Assembly: GCF_019396345.1 (NCBI RefSeq) | Contig: NZ_JAHKRM010000001.1 | Location: 124,001-188,000 of the forward strand | Length of the DNA stretch: 64,000 bases | Direction of reading: 5' to 3' | From: Nonomuraea guangzhouensis | GTDB taxonomy: Bacteria > Actinomycetota > Actinomycetes > Streptosporangiales > Streptosporangiaceae | In this document: positions 1 through 9,236 of the stretch, piece by piece | Layout: every line of letters starts with the position of its first letter | How positions within the stretch are numbered: the first letter of the stretch is position 1 | Translations under genes and position numbers: made by a program | Notes under the pieces: generated by a model | Database searches by the model: none | What the model saw: the letters and a program-made list of their open reading frames with translations, nothing else | What the model was told of the DNA's origin: nothing

Positions 1-2035
1 GGCCGAGGCCGGGCATCGCCGGGGTGGCCTGCATCGGCACGAACGGCGGCGGCTCCGGGACCGGCGTCGCCCCGGGGACCGTGGTGAGCAGCGTTTCGGG
101 GATCAGCACCATGGCGGTCAGCCCGCCGATGTCCTGGCGGCGCAGTTGCACCCTGATGCTGTGCCGCAGCGCGAGCCGGCCGACCACGAACAGGCCCATC
201 CGCCGGGAGACCGAGACGTCGACCACCGGCGGGTTGGCCAGCCGCCAGTTGGCCTCGGTCAGCTCCTCCGGACTCATGCCGATGCCGTGGTCGGTGACCG
301 AGACCATCAGCCCGCCACCGTCGATGCGGCTGCTGGAGATGATCACCTTGGTGTCGCGCGAGGAGAACGAGACCGCGTTCTCGACCAGCTCGGCGAGCAG
401 GTGGACGACGTCGCTGACCGCCTGGCCGGCGATGGCGGCCGCCGACTGCGCCTGGACGCTGACCCGGTCGTAGCTCTCGACCTCGCCGAGCGAGGCGCGT
501 ACGACGTCCATCAGCTCGACCGCCTCGCTCCACCTGCGTGCCGCCTCCTGGCCGGCCAGGACCAGCAGGTTCTCGCTGTTGCGGCGCATGCGGGTGGCCA
601 GGTGGTCGAGCTTGAACAGGTCTCCGAGCCGGTTGTCGTCGCGCTCGCCGCGCTCCAGCCGTTCGATCAGCGTGAGCTGCCGCTCGACGAGGGTCTGGCT
701 GCGCCGCGACAGGTTGACGAACATCGCGTTGACGTTCGAGCGCAGCCGCGCCTCGTCGCCGGCCAGCCGTACGGCCTCACGGTGCACCTCGTCGAAGGCG
801 CGCGCGACCTCGCCCACCTCGTCCTTGGAGAAGATGCCGATGGGCGGCACCTTGACGTCGAGCGCGCCGTCGCGCGACTCGCGCAGGTGCTGGACGAACT
901 CCGGCAGCCGCCGGCCGGCGATCTCCAGCGCCTCGCCGCGCAGCCGGCGCAGCGGCCGGACCAGCGATCGCGCCACTCCCGTGGTGATCAGCAGGACGGC
1001 GACGAGCAGCGCGAGCACCGCGCACGCGATGACCAGGGCGCGCTGCCGCTCGTCCGCGCTGAGCGCCTCGCTGCGGGTCAGGATGCCGGCCGCCTGGCGC
1101 TGCTCGACCTCGCGGAAGGAGTCGACGACGACGCTGCCCGCGTCGTACCACTCCTTGGCGTCGTCTCCGTGGTTGCCCTGGTCGAGGCCCTTCAGGGGCA
1201 GCCCGGCCGTGGCCCGGATCAGCACCAGCTCGCGCAGGAACAGCATGCGGTCGGCGGATCTGCCGTTGACGGTCTCGTCGAAGAAGCGGCGTTCCTCGGC
1301 GGTGGCCTCGTCGCCGAAGCCCTTGCGCTCGTTGCGTTCGCGTGACAGCTCGCCGAGGAAGCGCTTGAGCTGCTCCTGGTCGAGGCTCCCCTCGACGAGG
1401 CCGGTGGTGACCAACGCCTGCTGGAGCGAGATGCTCTCCTTGGCGCGGGCCAGCGAGTCGAGCATGCGGGTCTGCCGGAACAGCTCGTCGTCCTGGCTGC
1501 CCTTGACCAGCTCGTTGTGCACCGACAGCAGCTCGTTGATCACCGTGGTGTAGAGCTCGACGCAGGCCCCGGGCAGCAGGTCGGCTTCGAGCGCCTGCTG
1601 GCGCAGGCCGGCCAGGTCGTTCAGGCGGCTCAGCATGTTCTCGATCTGGTCGGCGGTACGGCCGGTGACCTCCCCCACCAGTTGCTCGGCGCTCGCCCGC
1701 ACCTGCCTGGTGGACGCGTCCACCAGGTCCATCTGGTCGCGCACGGCGGCCAGCCCGGGCGCGGGCCGGCCCTTGGCGATGAACCACGCGGTCCTGCCGC
1801 GCTCGCCGGCGACCAGATGGGTGAGCGCGCCGACCTGCTGGGAGAGCTGCGCCAGCCGGTTCGTACGCGCGTAGTCAGCGGCGGCGCCCATCGAGGCGAA
1901 CACCTGGACCCCGCCGAGCAGGACGGCGGCGGCGGTCGGGACCAGGATGAGCGCGACGAGCCGCGCCCGGACGCGCCAGTTGCGCAGGCGCCAAGTTGCC
2001 TCGTCCGCGTGCCGTTCACCCAACTGTGTACTCAC
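1..2035 (-). CDS. Conservon-type (CvnA-like) sensor histidine kinase with nitrate/nitrite-sensing domain, 3' end outside window
   Basis: About 678 codons are visible and the C-terminus runs off the left edge. The GTG start at 2035 follows an AGAGG Shine-Dalgarno. The N-terminus has a short cytoplasmic stretch, a transmembrane helix near residues 20-42, an extracytoplasmic region typical of NIT-domain kinases, and a second transmembrane helix followed by a HAMP-like linker. Near positions 560-620 it encodes an H-box (DHLATRMRRNSENLLVLAG), then the N-box HLLAELVENA and the G-box DHGIGM of a HATPase. It ends in a proline-rich tail. It closely parallels the complete kinase at 12701-15598 in architecture and motifs, so it is probably the first gene of a second conservon whose roadblock, DUF742 and GTPase partners would lie left of the window. 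The specific signal is unknown. Confidence 0.88.
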   Translation of the reverse strand, partial: MSTQLGERHADEATWRLRNWRVRARLVALILVPTAAAVLLGGVQVFASMGAAADYARTNRLAQLSQQVGALTHLVAGERGRTAWFIAKGRPAPGLAAVRDQMDLVDASTRQVRASAEQLVGEVTGRTADQIENMLSRLNDLAGLRQQALEADLLPGACVELYTTVINELLSVHNELVKGSQDDELFRQTRMLDSLARAKESISLQQALVTTGLVEGSLDQEQLKRFLGELSRERNERKGFGDEATAEERRFFDETVNGRSADRMLFLRELVLIRATAGLPLKGLDQGNHGDDAKEWYDAGSVVVDSFREVEQRQAAGILTRSEALSADERQRALVIACAVLALLVAVLLITTGVARSLVRPLRRLRGEALEIAGRRLPEFVQHLRESRDGALDVKVPPIGIFSKDEVGEVARAFDEVHREAVRLAGDEARLRSNVNAMFVNLSRRSQTLVERQLTLIERLERGERDDNRLGDLFKLDHLATRMRRNSENLLVLAGQEAARRWSEAVELMDVVRASLGEVESYDRVSVQAQSAAAIAGQAVSDVVHLLAELVENAVSFSSRDTKVIISSSRIDGGGLMVSVTDHGIGMSPEELTEANWRLANPPVVDVSVSRRMGLFVVGRLALRHSIRVQLRRQDIGGLTAMVLIPETLLTTVPGATPVPEPPPFVPMQATPAMPGLG

Positions 2036-2324
2036 CGAACGCAACCTCTCGCCCGAATCGGCGTATTTGACGGGGCGACTGAGGCCCTCGGGGAAATCAG
2101 CAAGTGGGGGTAATTGGAACACATACCTACTAGCTCGGCCAAGCGAACATAACGTGGCAAAACCCGAGTGGTGTGACGCATGAGGCGAGAACCTGGGGTC
2201 CCATTTAGATCCGTTATAGGTGAAAAATGCTCCTTTAAGTAAACAAGTGTCCGCTTGTGGGCGTTTGTAGCGTTCCAAGGCTGTTACAGAGAAGGACCAC
2301 AGTCGTCTCTTCAAGGTCACGCCG

Positions 2325-2354
2325 TTGAGATTTGCGTTATTTACGACATAGGTT
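2325..2354 (+). promoter_or_regulatory. Candidate promoter of the glycine betaine transporter operon
   Basis: TTGAGA (2325-2330) and TAGGTT (2349-2354) are separated by 18 bp and would start transcription about 22 nt before the GTG at 2383. The 347-bp gap between the divergent kinase and this operon is clearly more AT-rich than its surroundings from about 2160 to 2350. I see no further gene or recognisable riboswitch in that gap. Confidence 0.4.
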
Positions 2355-2382
2355 GAGCCCGGTCAAAGCGAGGAGGCGAGTT

Positions 2383-3444
2383 GTGGGGGTTTCTCCCGAC
2401 AGTGCGGCCATCGACGTCAACGGACTGTGGAAGATCTTCGGCGCAAAGGCGGAAAGGGTCCTGGAGTGCGATGACAAGTATCTGGAACCCACCGCGCTGA
2501 GAGAGAAGACCGGCTGCACCGCCGCCGTCAGAGACGTCAGTTTCGAGGTACGGCCCGGCGAGGTCTTCGTCGTCATGGGCCTGTCGGGAAGCGGCAAATC
2601 CACCCTGGTCCGCTGCCTCACCCGGCTCGTCGAGCCGAGCGCGGGCGAGATCAGGATCGACGGCGAGGACATCGGCCGGGCCACCCCCGCCCGCTTACGC
2701 GAGATCCGCCGTCACCGGGTCAGCATGGTGTTCCAGCACTTCGGCCTGCTCCCCCACCGGCGCGTGATCGACAACGTGGCCTACGGCCTGGAGATCCAGG
2801 GCGCTGCCAAGACCGTCAGGCACGCGCGGGCCGGGGAGATCCTCGCCCTCGTCGGCCTCGAAGGGCACGCCGACGCCTACCCCGACCAGCTCTCCGGCGG
2901 CATGCAGCAGCGGGTCGGCCTGGCCCGCGCGCTCGCCGTCGACCCGCAGGTGATGCTGTTCGACGAGCCGTTCAGCGCGCTCGACCCGCTGATCCGCCGC
3001 GACATGCAGGCCGAGGTGATCCGCCTGCACCGCGAGGTCGGCAAGACGATGCTGTTCATCACCCACGACCTGTCCGAGGCGCTCAAGCTGGGCGAACGCA
3101 TCGCGATCATGCGGGCCGGGTCGATCGTGCAGCTCGGCACGCCGGAGGAGCTGGTGGGCGCGCCGGCCGACGACTACGTGGCCGACTTCGTCCGTGACGT
3201 GCCCAGGAGCCATGTGCTCACGCTGCGCTGGATCTGCCGGCCGCCCGAGCCCGGCGAGCCCCTCGACGGCCCGGTCCTGCCCGCCCGCACGGTCATCAAG
3301 GACGCGATCGGCGCCACGTCCTCCTCTTCCCGGCCCATCCGGGTCGTCGACGGTGACGAGCTGGCTGGAGTCGTGGACCGGGTGGACATGCTCACCTTCC
3401 TCTCGGGCCACGACCCGGCACCGGCCGTACGGGCCGGCGCATGA
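2383..3444 (+). CDS. proV: Glycine betaine/proline-type ABC transporter ATP-binding protein
   Basis: ATPase of a quaternary-amine importer (ProV/OpuAA family), 353 aa from the GTG at 2383. That start is favoured because AGGAGG lies 6 nt upstream (2371-2376); an in-frame ATG at 2332 has no such site. The ABC motifs are all present: Walker [10 protein letters not shown], signature LSGGMQQR, Walker [13 protein letters not shown] and switch histidine ITHD. The C-terminal ~90 residues hold a degenerate CBS-like segment (IKDAIGA...[13 protein letters not shown]), as in osmotically gated family members. An in-frame TTA codon occurs at 2695. The stop overlaps the permease start by ATGA, so the two are translationally coupled. 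Uptake of an osmoprotectant such as glycine betaine is inferred from the family. Confidence 0.92.
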   Translation: MGVSPDSAAIDVNGLWKIFGAKAERVLECDDKYLEPTALREKTGCTAAVRDVSFEVRPGEVFVVMGLSGSGKSTLVRCLTRLVEPSAGEIRIDGEDIGRATPARLREIRRHRVSMVFQHFGLLPHRRVIDNVAYGLEIQGAAKTVRHARAGEILALVGLEGHADAYPDQLSGGMQQRVGLARALAVDPQVMLFDEPFSALDPLIRRDMQAEVIRLHREVGKTMLFITHDLSEALKLGERIAIMRAGSIVQLGTPEELVGAPADDYVADFVRDVPRSHVLTLRWICRPPEPGEPLDGPVLPARTVIKDAIGATSSSSRPIRVVDGDELAGVVDRVDMLTFLSGHDPAPAVRAGA

Positions 3445-5354
3445 GCACCACGGCCGTCACCACCCCGTCCAGGCTGCGGATACCCAGGTGGGCGGCCCCG
3501 GCGGGGATCGTGCTGCTGTTCGCCGCCGCCTACCTCGTCTTCCACGGCACGGGAACGCTCCCGCACGACAAGTCGGCGCCGCAGTTCCTGGCGATCACCG
3601 ACCTGCGGGAGTGGATCGACGACCACCGCAATTCCAACCCGCTGTTCCTGTACTTCCTGAACTACATCCGGATCTTCGTCGGGTCGGTCTACACGGCCTT
3701 CCAGAGCGTCCTGTACGCGCTCGGCTGGCCCGGGCTCATCGGCGTGATGGGCGCGCTGGCCTGGCTGGCGGGCGGCTGGCGGATCGCGCTGCTGGCGGTC
3801 GCCGGGGTCGGCTCGTTCGGTGTGCTCGGGCTCTGGCAGTCGAGCGTCGACACGCTGGCCCTGGTCGCGGCCTCGGTGCTGCTGTCGCTGGCGATCGGGG
3901 TCCCGCTGGGCGTCTGGGCGGGTCTCTCGCGCCGGGTGCGCAAGGCGATCACGCCGGTCCTCGACGTCATGCAGATCATGCCGACGTTCGCGTACCTGGC
4001 GCCGCTCGTGCTGTTCTTCCACATCGGCGCGCCCGCCGGCGCCATCGCGACGATGATCTACTCGATCCCGCCGGCCATCCGCATCACCGCGCTGGCCATC
4101 GAGCAGGTCTCCCCCACCGCCGTCGAGGCGTCGGCGTCGCTGGGCGCCACGGGGCGCCAGACCCTGTTCAAGGTCTACCTGCCGCTGGCCAGATCGACGA
4201 TGGCGCTGGCGGTGAACCAGACCATCATGATGGCGCTGTCGATGGTCGTCATCGCGAACCTCATCTCGGCGCCTGGCCTGGGCGGCGACATCATCCGGGG
4301 CCTGTCGCGCGCGCAGGTCGGCATCATGCTCCCGGCCGGGCTCGCGATCGTCGTCATGGCCGTGCTGCTGGACCGGATGACGGTCTCACTGGCCACCCGC
4401 GACCCGCACCGGCGGACCAGCCGGATCTCCCTCATCGCCGCCGCCGCATTGGCCGTCGCCGGGCTGGTGCTGACGCCGCTGCTGCCCGCCGAGTGGCCCG
4501 ACGGCTGGACGGTCAACTTCGTCGTCCAGGTCAACGACGCGGTGCACTGGGCCGAGACGAGCTGGTACGGCGGCACGACGTTCGTCAAGGACGTCACGAC
4601 CAGTCTCCTGCTCAACCCGCTGGAGGGCCTGCTCACCTCGGCGCCGTGGTGGCTGGTCGCCGCCGCCGCGCTGCTCCTGGCCTGGCGGGTGAGCGGGCTA
4701 CGGCCGGCGCTCACGGCACTCGGTTGCCTGCTGGCGATCGCGCTGCTCGGCGTCTGGGAGCACGCCATGCAGACGCTCACCACCGTCGCGGTCGCGGTGC
4801 TCGTCACCCTGGTCATCGGCCTGCTGCTGGGTGTGGCGGCCGCGCGGTCGTCCCGGTATTCGGCCGTGCAGCGCCCGATACTCGACGCCGCGCAGACCAT
4901 GCCCGCATTCGTCTACCTGCTGCCGGCGCTCGCCCTGTTCGAGACCACCAGGTTCACCGCGATCTTCGCCTCGGTCATCTACGCGGTGCCCCCGGTCGTA
5001 CGCCTGGTCGAGGACGGCATCAGGGCGGTGCCGGCGACCGTGGTGGAGGCGGCCGCGTCCGCCGGGTCCACCTCGGGCCAGCTCCTGTGGAAGGTGCAGT
5101 TGCCGATGGCCCGCCGGGCGATCCTGCTGGCCGCCAACCAGGGCATCGTGCTGACCCTGGCCATGGTCGTCGTGGGTGGCCTGGTCGGGGCCGGCGCCCT
5201 CGGCTACGACGTGGTCGTGGGCTTCTCCCAGCGGACCGACTTCGGCATGGGGTTCATCGCCGGCATCGCGACGGTCCTGCTCGGGGTCATGCTCGACCGC
5301 ATCACGCAGGGCGCCGACAGACGCCCTTCCCCCCAAAGAAGGAAGACCACATGA
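3441..5354 (+). CDS. proW: Glycine betaine/proline-type ABC transporter permease, two fused permease domains
   Basis: 637 aa, about twice a normal ProW permease (~280-300 aa). Two homologous binding-protein-dependent permease units lie in tandem. Each ends with an EAA-type coupling loop that docks on the ATPase: [20 protein letters not shown] near residue 230 and [20 protein letters not shown] near residue 540. A membrane-embedded linker separates them. The fusion means one polypeptide can supply both membrane halves of the importer. ATGA overlaps at both ends couple it to the ATPase upstream and the binding protein downstream. Confidence 0.92.
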   Translation: MSTTAVTTPSRLRIPRWAAPAGIVLLFAAAYLVFHGTGTLPHDKSAPQFLAITDLREWIDDHRNSNPLFLYFLNYIRIFVGSVYTAFQSVLYALGWPGLIGVMGALAWLAGGWRIALLAVAGVGSFGVLGLWQSSVDTLALVAASVLLSLAIGVPLGVWAGLSRRVRKAITPVLDVMQIMPTFAYLAPLVLFFHIGAPAGAIATMIYSIPPAIRITALAIEQVSPTAVEASASLGATGRQTLFKVYLPLARSTMALAVNQTIMMALSMVVIANLISAPGLGGDIIRGLSRAQVGIMLPAGLAIVVMAVLLDRMTVSLATRDPHRRTSRISLIAAAALAVAGLVLTPLLPAEWPDGWTVNFVVQVNDAVHWAETSWYGGTTFVKDVTTSLLLNPLEGLLTSAPWWLVAAAALLLAWRVSGLRPALTALGCLLAIALLGVWEHAMQTLTTVAVAVLVTLVIGLLLGVAAARSSRYSAVQRPILDAAQTMPAFVYLLPALALFETTRFTAIFASVIYAVPPVVRLVEDGIRAVPATVVEAAASAGSTSGQLLWKVQLPMARRAILLAANQGIVLTLAMVVVGGLVGAGALGYDVVVGFSQRTDFGMGFIAGIATVLLGVMLDRITQGADRRPSPQRRKTT

Positions 5355-6319
5355 AGATTCGCCTGCTCGCGGGCCTTCTCGCACTCGGGCTCGCGGCCGC
5401 GGGATGCGGTGGCGCCAAGGTCGAAGAGCCGTCCAGTTCCGCCGCGCCGCAAGCCCAGGGCAGCGCCTCGAGCGCCGGAACCGTCAAGATCGCGATCAAC
5501 CCGTGGGTGGGCTACGAGGCCAGCGCCAACGTGGTGGCCTACCTGCTGAAGAACGAGCTCCACTACGACGTCAAGCTCCCCGAGATCAAGGAACAGCTCG
5601 CCTGGGAGGGCTTCGAGACCGGCGACGTGGACGTCATCATCGAGAACTGGGGTCACCCGGACCTGGTGAAGAAGTTCATCGACGAGAAGAAGGTCGCCCA
5701 GTCCGCGGGCTCGACCGGCAACAAGGGCGTCATCGGCTGGTACGTGCCCAAGTGGATGGCCGACAAGTATCCGGACATCACCGACTACAAGAACCTGAAC
5801 AAGTACGCCGGTCTGTTCAAGACGTCGGAGTCCGGCGGCAAGGGCCAGCTCCTCGACGGCGACCCGAGCTACGTCACCAACGACGAGGCCCTGGTCAAGA
5901 ACCTCAAACTGAACTTCAAGGTGGTCACGGGCGGCAGCGAGGCGGCCCTGCTCAAGTCGGCGACCCAGGCGCAGGAGCAGCAGAAGGCGCTGCTGTTCTA
6001 CTTCTGGACCCCGCACTGGCTCTTCGACAAGGTCGATCTTGTACGCGTGAACCTGCCCGCCTACACCTCGGGCTGCGACGCCGACGCCAAGAAGGTCGCC
6101 TGCGACTACGCGGAGCTGGACCTCGACAAGATCGTGAGCAAGAAGTTCGCCGACACCGGTGGCAAGGCCTACGACCTGGTCAAGAACTTCAGCTGGACCA
6201 ACGAGGACCAGAACGCCGTCGCCAACGACATGACCAACGGCGGCATGACCGGCGAGCAGGCCGCCAAGAAGTGGATCGAGGCCAACACCGCCAAGTGGCA
6301 GGCGTGGATCCCCAAGTAA
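5351..6319 (+). CDS. proX: Glycine betaine-type ABC transporter substrate-binding lipoprotein
   Basis: 322 aa. The signal peptide ends in a lipobox (LGLAAAGCGG), so the mature protein is lipid-anchored outside the membrane, followed by a Ser/Ala-rich linker. The body is an OpuAC-type periplasmic-binding fold with many aromatics (NPWVGYEA, NWGHPDL, GWYVPKW, FYFWTPHWLF) suited to a cation-pi cage for a trimethylammonium ligand. Two cysteines near residues 235 and 243 are conserved in the paralogue that follows. The ATG overlaps the permease stop, with AAGAAGGAAG upstream as ribosome site. It feeds the fused permease. Confidence 0.92.
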   Translation: MKIRLLAGLLALGLAAAGCGGAKVEEPSSSAAPQAQGSASSAGTVKIAINPWVGYEASANVVAYLLKNELHYDVKLPEIKEQLAWEGFETGDVDVIIENWGHPDLVKKFIDEKKVAQSAGSTGNKGVIGWYVPKWMADKYPDITDYKNLNKYAGLFKTSESGGKGQLLDGDPSYVTNDEALVKNLKLNFKVVTGGSEAALLKSATQAQEQQKALLFYFWTPHWLFDKVDLVRVNLPAYTSGCDADAKKVACDYAELDLDKIVSKKFADTGGKAYDLVKNFSWTNEDQNAVANDMTNGGMTGEQAAKKWIEANTAKWQAWIPK

Positions 6320-6338
6320 CCCCTCATGACCCCTTTTC

Positions 6339-6365
6339 GACCGCGGACCCCAGCGGGCCGCGGTC
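6339..6365 (+). terminator. GC-rich hairpin between the two substrate-binding protein genes
   Basis: GACCGCGG (6339-6346) pairs with CCGCGGTC (6358-6365) across an 11-nt loop. No U-run follows and the next gene's GGAG starts only 3 nt later. It is more likely a partial attenuator or mRNA-stability element that sets relative levels of the two binding proteins than a full terminator. Confidence 0.45.
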
Positions 6366-6377
6366 GTGGAGCCTCTC

Positions 6378-7313
6378 ATGCGAACCAAGACGATCGCGGG
6401 GCCGCTGGTGGCGGCCCTGCTGCTGACGGCCTGCTCCAGTGGAGAGCCGTCGCCCACCCCAGGGTCGAAGGGCACGGTGCACATCGACATCCACGGGTGG
6501 GTCGGCTACGAGGCCCAGGCCGCCGTGCTGGCCTACCTGCTCGAACACGAGCTGGGGTACGACGTCAAGAAACGCAAGATGAAAGAGGAGGATTCCTGGA
6601 AGGACTTCGCGACCGGCAAGGTCGACGTGATCGTCGAGAATTGGGGCCACAACGATCTTAAGAAGAAGTACATCGAGGACGAGAAGGTCGCGCTCTCGGC
6701 GGGTCTCACCGGAAACAAAGGGGTGATCGGATGGTACGTCCCCCAGTGGATGGTCAAGCGATATCCGGACATCACCAACTGGCGGAGCCTGAACAAGTAT
6801 TCGAGCCTTTTTCGGACCGCTAAATCTGGAAATTCCGGTCAGGTGCTCGACGGAGATCCGTCGTTCGTCACCTATGACGAGGCGCTCGTGAAGAACCTCG
6901 GCCTCGATTACCGGGTGGTCTACTCCGGCAGCGAAGACGCGTTGATCAAGGCGGCAGAGGCGGCGACCAAGAACAGGAAGCCGGTGCTGATGTATTTCTA
7001 CGAACCCCAATGGCTGTTCACCAAGGTCAAACTCGTCAAGATCAATCTGCCCGCCTATTCGATAGGCTGCGACGCCGTCGCGGCCAAGGTCGCCTGCGAC
7101 TACCCGCCGTACCTGCTCGACAAGATCGTGAGCCGGAGCTTCGCCGCGACCGGCGGCCGGGCGTACGCCCTGGTCCGCAACTTCATCTGGACCAACGACA
7201 ACCAGAACGCGGTCGCCAGCGACATGATCAACGGCAGGATGACCGCTGACCAGGCCGCCAAGAAGTGGGTCGACGAGAACAAGATCGTGTGGCAGGACTG
7301 GATCCCGCGTTGA
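6378..7313 (+). CDS. Second glycine betaine-type substrate-binding lipoprotein (paralogue)
   Basis: 311 aa from the ATG at 6378, with GGAG 6 nt upstream; an in-frame GTG at 6366 is a weaker choice. The signal peptide ends in lipobox LLLTACSS. The fold and ligand-site aromatics match the preceding binding protein (HGWVGYEA, NWGHNDL, GWYVPQW, CDYPPY, NFIWTNDNQN), so this is a tandem duplication that has diverged. Between about 6560 and 7060 it uses noticeably more A/T-ending codons than its sister. A single operon with two binding proteins suggests two ligand specificities or affinities sharing one translocator. Confidence 0.88.
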   Translation: MRTKTIAGPLVAALLLTACSSGEPSPTPGSKGTVHIDIHGWVGYEAQAAVLAYLLEHELGYDVKKRKMKEEDSWKDFATGKVDVIVENWGHNDLKKKYIEDEKVALSAGLTGNKGVIGWYVPQWMVKRYPDITNWRSLNKYSSLFRTAKSGNSGQVLDGDPSFVTYDEALVKNLGLDYRVVYSGSEDALIKAAEAATKNRKPVLMYFYEPQWLFTKVKLVKINLPAYSIGCDAVAAKVACDYPPYLLDKIVSRSFAATGGRAYALVRNFIWTNDNQNAVASDMINGRMTADQAAKKWVDENKIVWQDWIPR

Positions 7314-7322
7314 GCTTGGCCG

Positions 7323-7342
7323 GGTGACCCCCCGGGGTCACC
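7323..7342. terminator. Shared bidirectional terminator hairpin between convergent genes
   Basis: GGTGACCCC (7323-7331) and GGGGTCACC (7334-7342) form a 9-bp perfect stem. It lies just after the binding-protein stop and includes the stop codon of the opposing permease gene, so it can serve both transcripts. There is no U-tract, which is usual in GC-rich actinomycetes. Confidence 0.55.
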
Positions 7343-8153
7343 GGTCCAGGCGCTGGTAGAGGCGGACCGACAGGACGAAGAAGACCGCGGTGATCACCAG
7401 CGGCCAGACGATCGCCATCGTCACCGCGTGCTGGGCCACCCACGAGTCGCCGCCCCAGCCGGGATTGCCGAACAGCTCCCGCGCCGCCGCGACGGTCGAC
7501 GACAGAGGGTTCCACTCGGAGACGGCGCCCAGCCAGCCCGGCATGGTGCCCGGAGCGACGAAGGCGTTCGACAGGAAGCCGATCGGGAACTCCAGCGTCT
7601 GGATGGCCGTCACCGCCCCCGGATCCTTGGCCACCAGCCCGAGGTACATCCCCGCCCACAACAGGGCGAAGCGCAGCCACAGCAGCAGCCCCACGGCCCC
7701 GAGCGCCCCGCCCAGGCTCGCCGGGCGCCAGCCCACCGCGAACCCGCAGGCCAGCATGCCCGCCAGGACCAGCACCGAGTTGAGCAGATCGGCGACGGCC
7801 CGGCCGATCAGCACGGCCGACGGGGCCATCGGCATGGACCGGAACCGGTCGGTCACCCCGCGAGAGAGGTCCGTGGTGACCGCGACCATGGTGGCGCCCA
7901 GTCCGAACAGCATCGTCATTCCGTACATGCCGGGCATGAGGAAGGCGAAGTAGTCGGCCCCCTCCGGCACGTCCACCGCGCCGCCGAACAGGTAGCCGAA
8001 CGCCAAGGCGATCACCACGGGGAAGGCGACCCCGAACACGATCGTCATGGGCTGGGCGATCCAGTGGATCAGGTCACGCCGGGCGACCGACCAGCCGTCG
8101 GCCAGCGCCCAGCGCAGCCGGGTGAACGGCGGGTCCATGGTGAGTTCGGTCAT
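7338..8153 (-). CDS. ABC-2 type exporter permease (DrrB-like)
   Basis: 271 aa from the ATG at 8153, preceded by AAAGGAG. About six hydrophobic segments and the typical ABC-2 permease layout (cytoplasmic N-terminus; conserved PMAPSAVLIGRAVADLLNS and WNPLSSTVAAARELF regions) match daunorubicin-resistance DrrB-type permeases. It follows its ATPase on the same strand and probably forms the membrane half of a drug or lipid exporter. The substrate cannot be read from sequence. Confidence 0.9.
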   Translation of the reverse strand: MTELTMDPPFTRLRWALADGWSVARRDLIHWIAQPMTIVFGVAFPVVIALAFGYLFGGAVDVPEGADYFAFLMPGMYGMTMLFGLGATMVAVTTDLSRGVTDRFRSMPMAPSAVLIGRAVADLLNSVLVLAGMLACGFAVGWRPASLGGALGAVGLLLWLRFALLWAGMYLGLVAKDPGAVTAIQTLEFPIGFLSNAFVAPGTMPGWLGAVSEWNPLSSTVAAARELFGNPGWGGDSWVAQHAVTMAIVWPLVITAVFFVLSVRLYQRLDR

Positions 8154-8163
8154 GCCGGGCTCC

Positions 8164-8242
8164 TTTCGGTTGATGGGATTCACACGGCTTTCGGTTGAGG
8201 GATTCAGGCGGCTGGGATTCAGGCGGCTGGGATTCACGCGGC
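8164..8242 (-). repeat. Short tandem repeats in the spacer between exporter ATPase and permease genes
   Basis: The 15-bp unit GGGATTCAGGCGGCT occurs at 8199-8213 and 8214-8228, with a degenerate third copy overlapping the ATPase stop codon. Next to it TTTCGGTTGA-T-GGGATTCA is repeated at 8164 and 8189. The spacer thus consists almost wholly of repeats. It leaves the permease ribosome site intact and probably arose by slippage. Confidence 0.7.
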
Positions 8243-9157
8243 GGTCAGGCTCAGGAAGACCTCATCGAGTGTCGGCCTGCGCAGCGCGACGTCCTCGGCC
8301 TCGATGCCCGCGGCCGAGAACGCCGCCAGGACCGCCGTGAGCGCCTGGACCCGCTCGATCACCGGCGCGCTGACGTGGCGGGTGTCCTGATCGACTTCAG
8401 CGGGCGCGGCGGCCACCCTGCCGACGATCCCGGCGGCCTCGGACAGCCGCGCCGCGTCCCTGACGACCACGTCGAGCCGGTCGCCGCCGAGCTTGTTCTT
8501 GAGCTCGGCCGGCGTGCCCTCGGCGACGACCCTGCCGGTGTCGATGACCGAGACACGGTCCGCGAGCTGGTCGGCCTCCTCCAGGTACTGGGTGGTGAGC
8601 AGCACCGTGGTGCCGGTGGCAACGAGGGCGCGCACCGCCTTCCACACCTCGCCGCGGCTGCGCGGGTCGAGCCCCGTGGTGGGCTCGTCGAGGAAGAGCA
8701 CGGGCGGGGAGAGAATCATGCCCGCCGCCAGGTCGAGCCGGCGCCGCATGCCGCCCGAGTACTCCTTGACCGGTCCCGGGTGCTCCAGGTCGAACGCGTC
8801 CAGCAGCTCGGCGGCCCTGGCCCGGGCCGCGCGGGCGTCCAGGTGGTAGAGGCGGCCGAACAGCTCCAGGTTCTGCCTGCCGGTCAGCACGTCGTCCACC
8901 GCCGCGTGCTGGCCTACCAGGCCGATGCTCCGCCGTACGAGCCGGGGGCGGGCCGCCACGTCGAACCCCGCCACCTCCGCTCGGCCGCCGTCCGGGCGCA
9001 GGAGCGTGGTGAGGATCCGGACGGCCGTGGTCTTGCCCGCGCCGTTCGGGCCGAGCAGGCCGCAGACCGTGCCCTCGGCCACCTCCAGGTCGAAGCCGTC
9101 CAGGGCCGTCTTCTTGCCGTACGTCTTGCGCAGCCCCTGTGCGTGTACCGCCGCCAT
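8234..9157 (-). CDS. ABC exporter ATP-binding protein (DrrA-like)
   Basis: 307 aa with Walker A LLGPNGAGKTT, signature YSGGMRRRLDLA, Walker B VLFLDEPTTGLD and the TTQYLEEADQLADR region typical of the DrrA family. The C-terminal domain ends with the DEVFLSLT motif seen in this family. The ATG at 9157 follows GAGGAGG. It is the first gene of a two-gene exporter operon transcribed away from a TetR regulator, so export of a regulator-sensed compound is likely. Confidence 0.92.
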   Translation of the reverse strand: MAAVHAQGLRKTYGKKTALDGFDLEVAEGTVCGLLGPNGAGKTTAVRILTTLLRPDGGRAEVAGFDVAARPRLVRRSIGLVGQHAAVDDVLTGRQNLELFGRLYHLDARAARARAAELLDAFDLEHPGPVKEYSGGMRRRLDLAAGMILSPPVLFLDEPTTGLDPRSRGEVWKAVRALVATGTTVLLTTQYLEEADQLADRVSVIDTGRVVAEGTPAELKNKLGGDRLDVVVRDAARLSEAAGIVGRVAAAPAEVDQDTRHVSAPVIERVQALTAVLAAFSAAGIEAEDVALRRPTLDEVFLSLTAA

Positions 9158-9175
9158 AACGCCTCCTCAAATTCC

Positions 9176-9232
9176 GTACGGCGTACCGTACAGCATACGG
9201 TTCGGTGGTCGCAACCGTACGGTGTACCGTAC
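9176..9232. promoter_or_regulatory. TetR operators between exporter operon and tetR gene
   Basis: Two near-identical palindromes, GTACGGC-GT-ACCGTAC (9176-9191) and GTACGGT-GT-ACCGTAC (9217-9232), lie 41 bp apart, close to four helical turns. A third inverted pair, TACGGTT (9196-9202) with AACCGTA (9213-9219), sits between them. They occupy the whole divergent promoter region and the right copy ends 4 nt before the TetR start. Autorepression plus control of the exporter is the natural reading. Confidence 0.75.
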
Positions 9233-9236
9233 GAAG

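Noticed and set aside
2160..2350. Riboswitch upstream of the betaine importer
   Set aside because: The region is AT-rich, but I could not find the conserved cores of known osmolyte-linked riboswitches such as ydaO.
3194..5350. Apparent fusion of 719 codons to the betaine-binding protein
   Set aside because: Shadow of the permease gene; the lipoprotein signal peptide begins at the ATG at 5351.
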